DNA of 64,000 bases from Bugula neritina (taxonomy: Eukaryota > Bryozoa > Gymnolaemata > Cheilostomatida > Bugulidae): positions 18,765,700-18,829,699 of the forward strand of contig OZ037768.1 of the NCBI GenBank assembly GCA_964035545.1, given 5' to 3'. A program made the position numbers and the translations under genes. Below, in pieces: positions 63,576 to 64,000 of this stretch. Numbering within the stretch: the first letter of the stretch is position 1; every line of letters begins with the position of its first letter. The notes beneath the pieces were generated by a model. That model made no database searches and was not told the DNA's origin. It saw only the letters and a list, made by a program, of their open reading frames with translations.

Positions 63576-63775
63576 GGGCGCAGTGGTGGTCTAGGGATTA
63601 GAGTGTTTGCGTAGCTAACACGAAGTCATGGGTTCACATCCTGACAAAGGCCATTGTTAATGTTAAAAAAAACACCCATTCATAATTGCTCCTGTGCCAC
63701 ATATGAATTAGTTCTTAGCCCTATTTAACAAAAAACCTTTTCATCAGCAGTTTTCTCACAGGATAAGTGTTTTGT
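63576..63775 (+). mobile_element. tRNA-derived SINE, copy 4 (upstream of lectin C)
   Basis: Plus orientation. The head is GGGCGCAGTGGTGGTCTAGG with A box, B box GGGTTCACATCC, and the same body as copy 1 at 1488-1678. Flanking words AATAGAATT and AATAGAAATT are the probable target duplication. It is the duplicated counterpart of copy 1, not an independent insertion, because the position relative to the lectin promoter is the same. Confidence 0.88.
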
Positions 63776-64000
63776 AATAGAAATTATTATATTTTGCTTT
63801 TCATTAGCAATATGACAATTTTTAAGAGCATATATTTTAATTGAAAATGTACTATTAAAACTGATTTTTATTTGTTTATTTCGTGAATTAGGCTAATCAT
63901 TGTTCAAGTTTATTAATGAAGAATCGCATACTTTACAGCACATTGCATTATGTATAAATATACAGTGGAATAGATATGAATTAAGTTGTCTTTGTCTATT

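Noticed and set aside
63576-63650. Possible genuine tRNA gene
   Set aside because: The A and B boxes are present, but the head does not fold into a full cloverleaf by eye and is followed by the shared SINE body. Four dispersed copies confirm a SINE.

Overview
The window is AT-rich metazoan nuclear DNA. Genes are split by many short GT-AG introns, and tRNA-derived SINEs, LTR, non-LTR and Penelope-like retroelements, TIR elements and long AC, AT and TC microsatellites are frequent. The gene content (an RNF213-type E3 ligase, small secreted C-type lectins, an uncharacterised Ser-rich membrane protein) fits an invertebrate, probably marine. I cannot resolve the phylum from the sequence.

The largest gene is RNF213/mysterin on the plus strand, about 26.7-56.1 kb. 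I read about 53 phase-compatible exons totalling roughly 3,000 codons. They run from just before the first active AAA module, through the second AAA module, a RING and an RZ zinc finger, to the stop codon. The N-terminal half usual for this family is not visible; 15.7-25.2 kb upstream is almost all transposon. The introns hold a Penelope-like RT/GIY-YIG fragment, two SINEs, a MITE-like element, a TIR element and a minisatellite that multiplies a splice donor.

Both flanks are copies of one segment. Arm 1 (about 1.26-9.94 kb) is repeated in reverse orientation at 55.93-64.0 kb. Each arm contains the last RNF213 exon (R), a three-exon Ser-rich membrane-protein gene (T) and a three-exon secreted C-type lectin gene (L). 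A third, rearranged L+T copy lies at 10.2-15.7 kb. The lectins are in different states: copy C (right arm) is intact, copy A has one nonsense codon, and copy B has a frameshift and has lost exon 2. A SINE is shared by copies A and C but absent from B, so the L+T duplication came before the large inverted one.

The stretch from 15.7 to 25.2 kb is a transposon nest. It holds a decayed DNA element (16.01-19.60 kb) with matching inverted ends around a multicopy-type protein gene, and a Ty3/gypsy element (20,644-25,216) with LTRs of only 108-121 bp, a perfect 5-bp target duplication and several coding breaks. Established family knowledge makes RNF213 a cytosolic antimicrobial and lipid-droplet-associated ubiquitin ligase and C-type lectins secreted recognition proteins. 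The region therefore looks like a repeatedly duplicated, immune-flavoured locus, but that functional link is inference.
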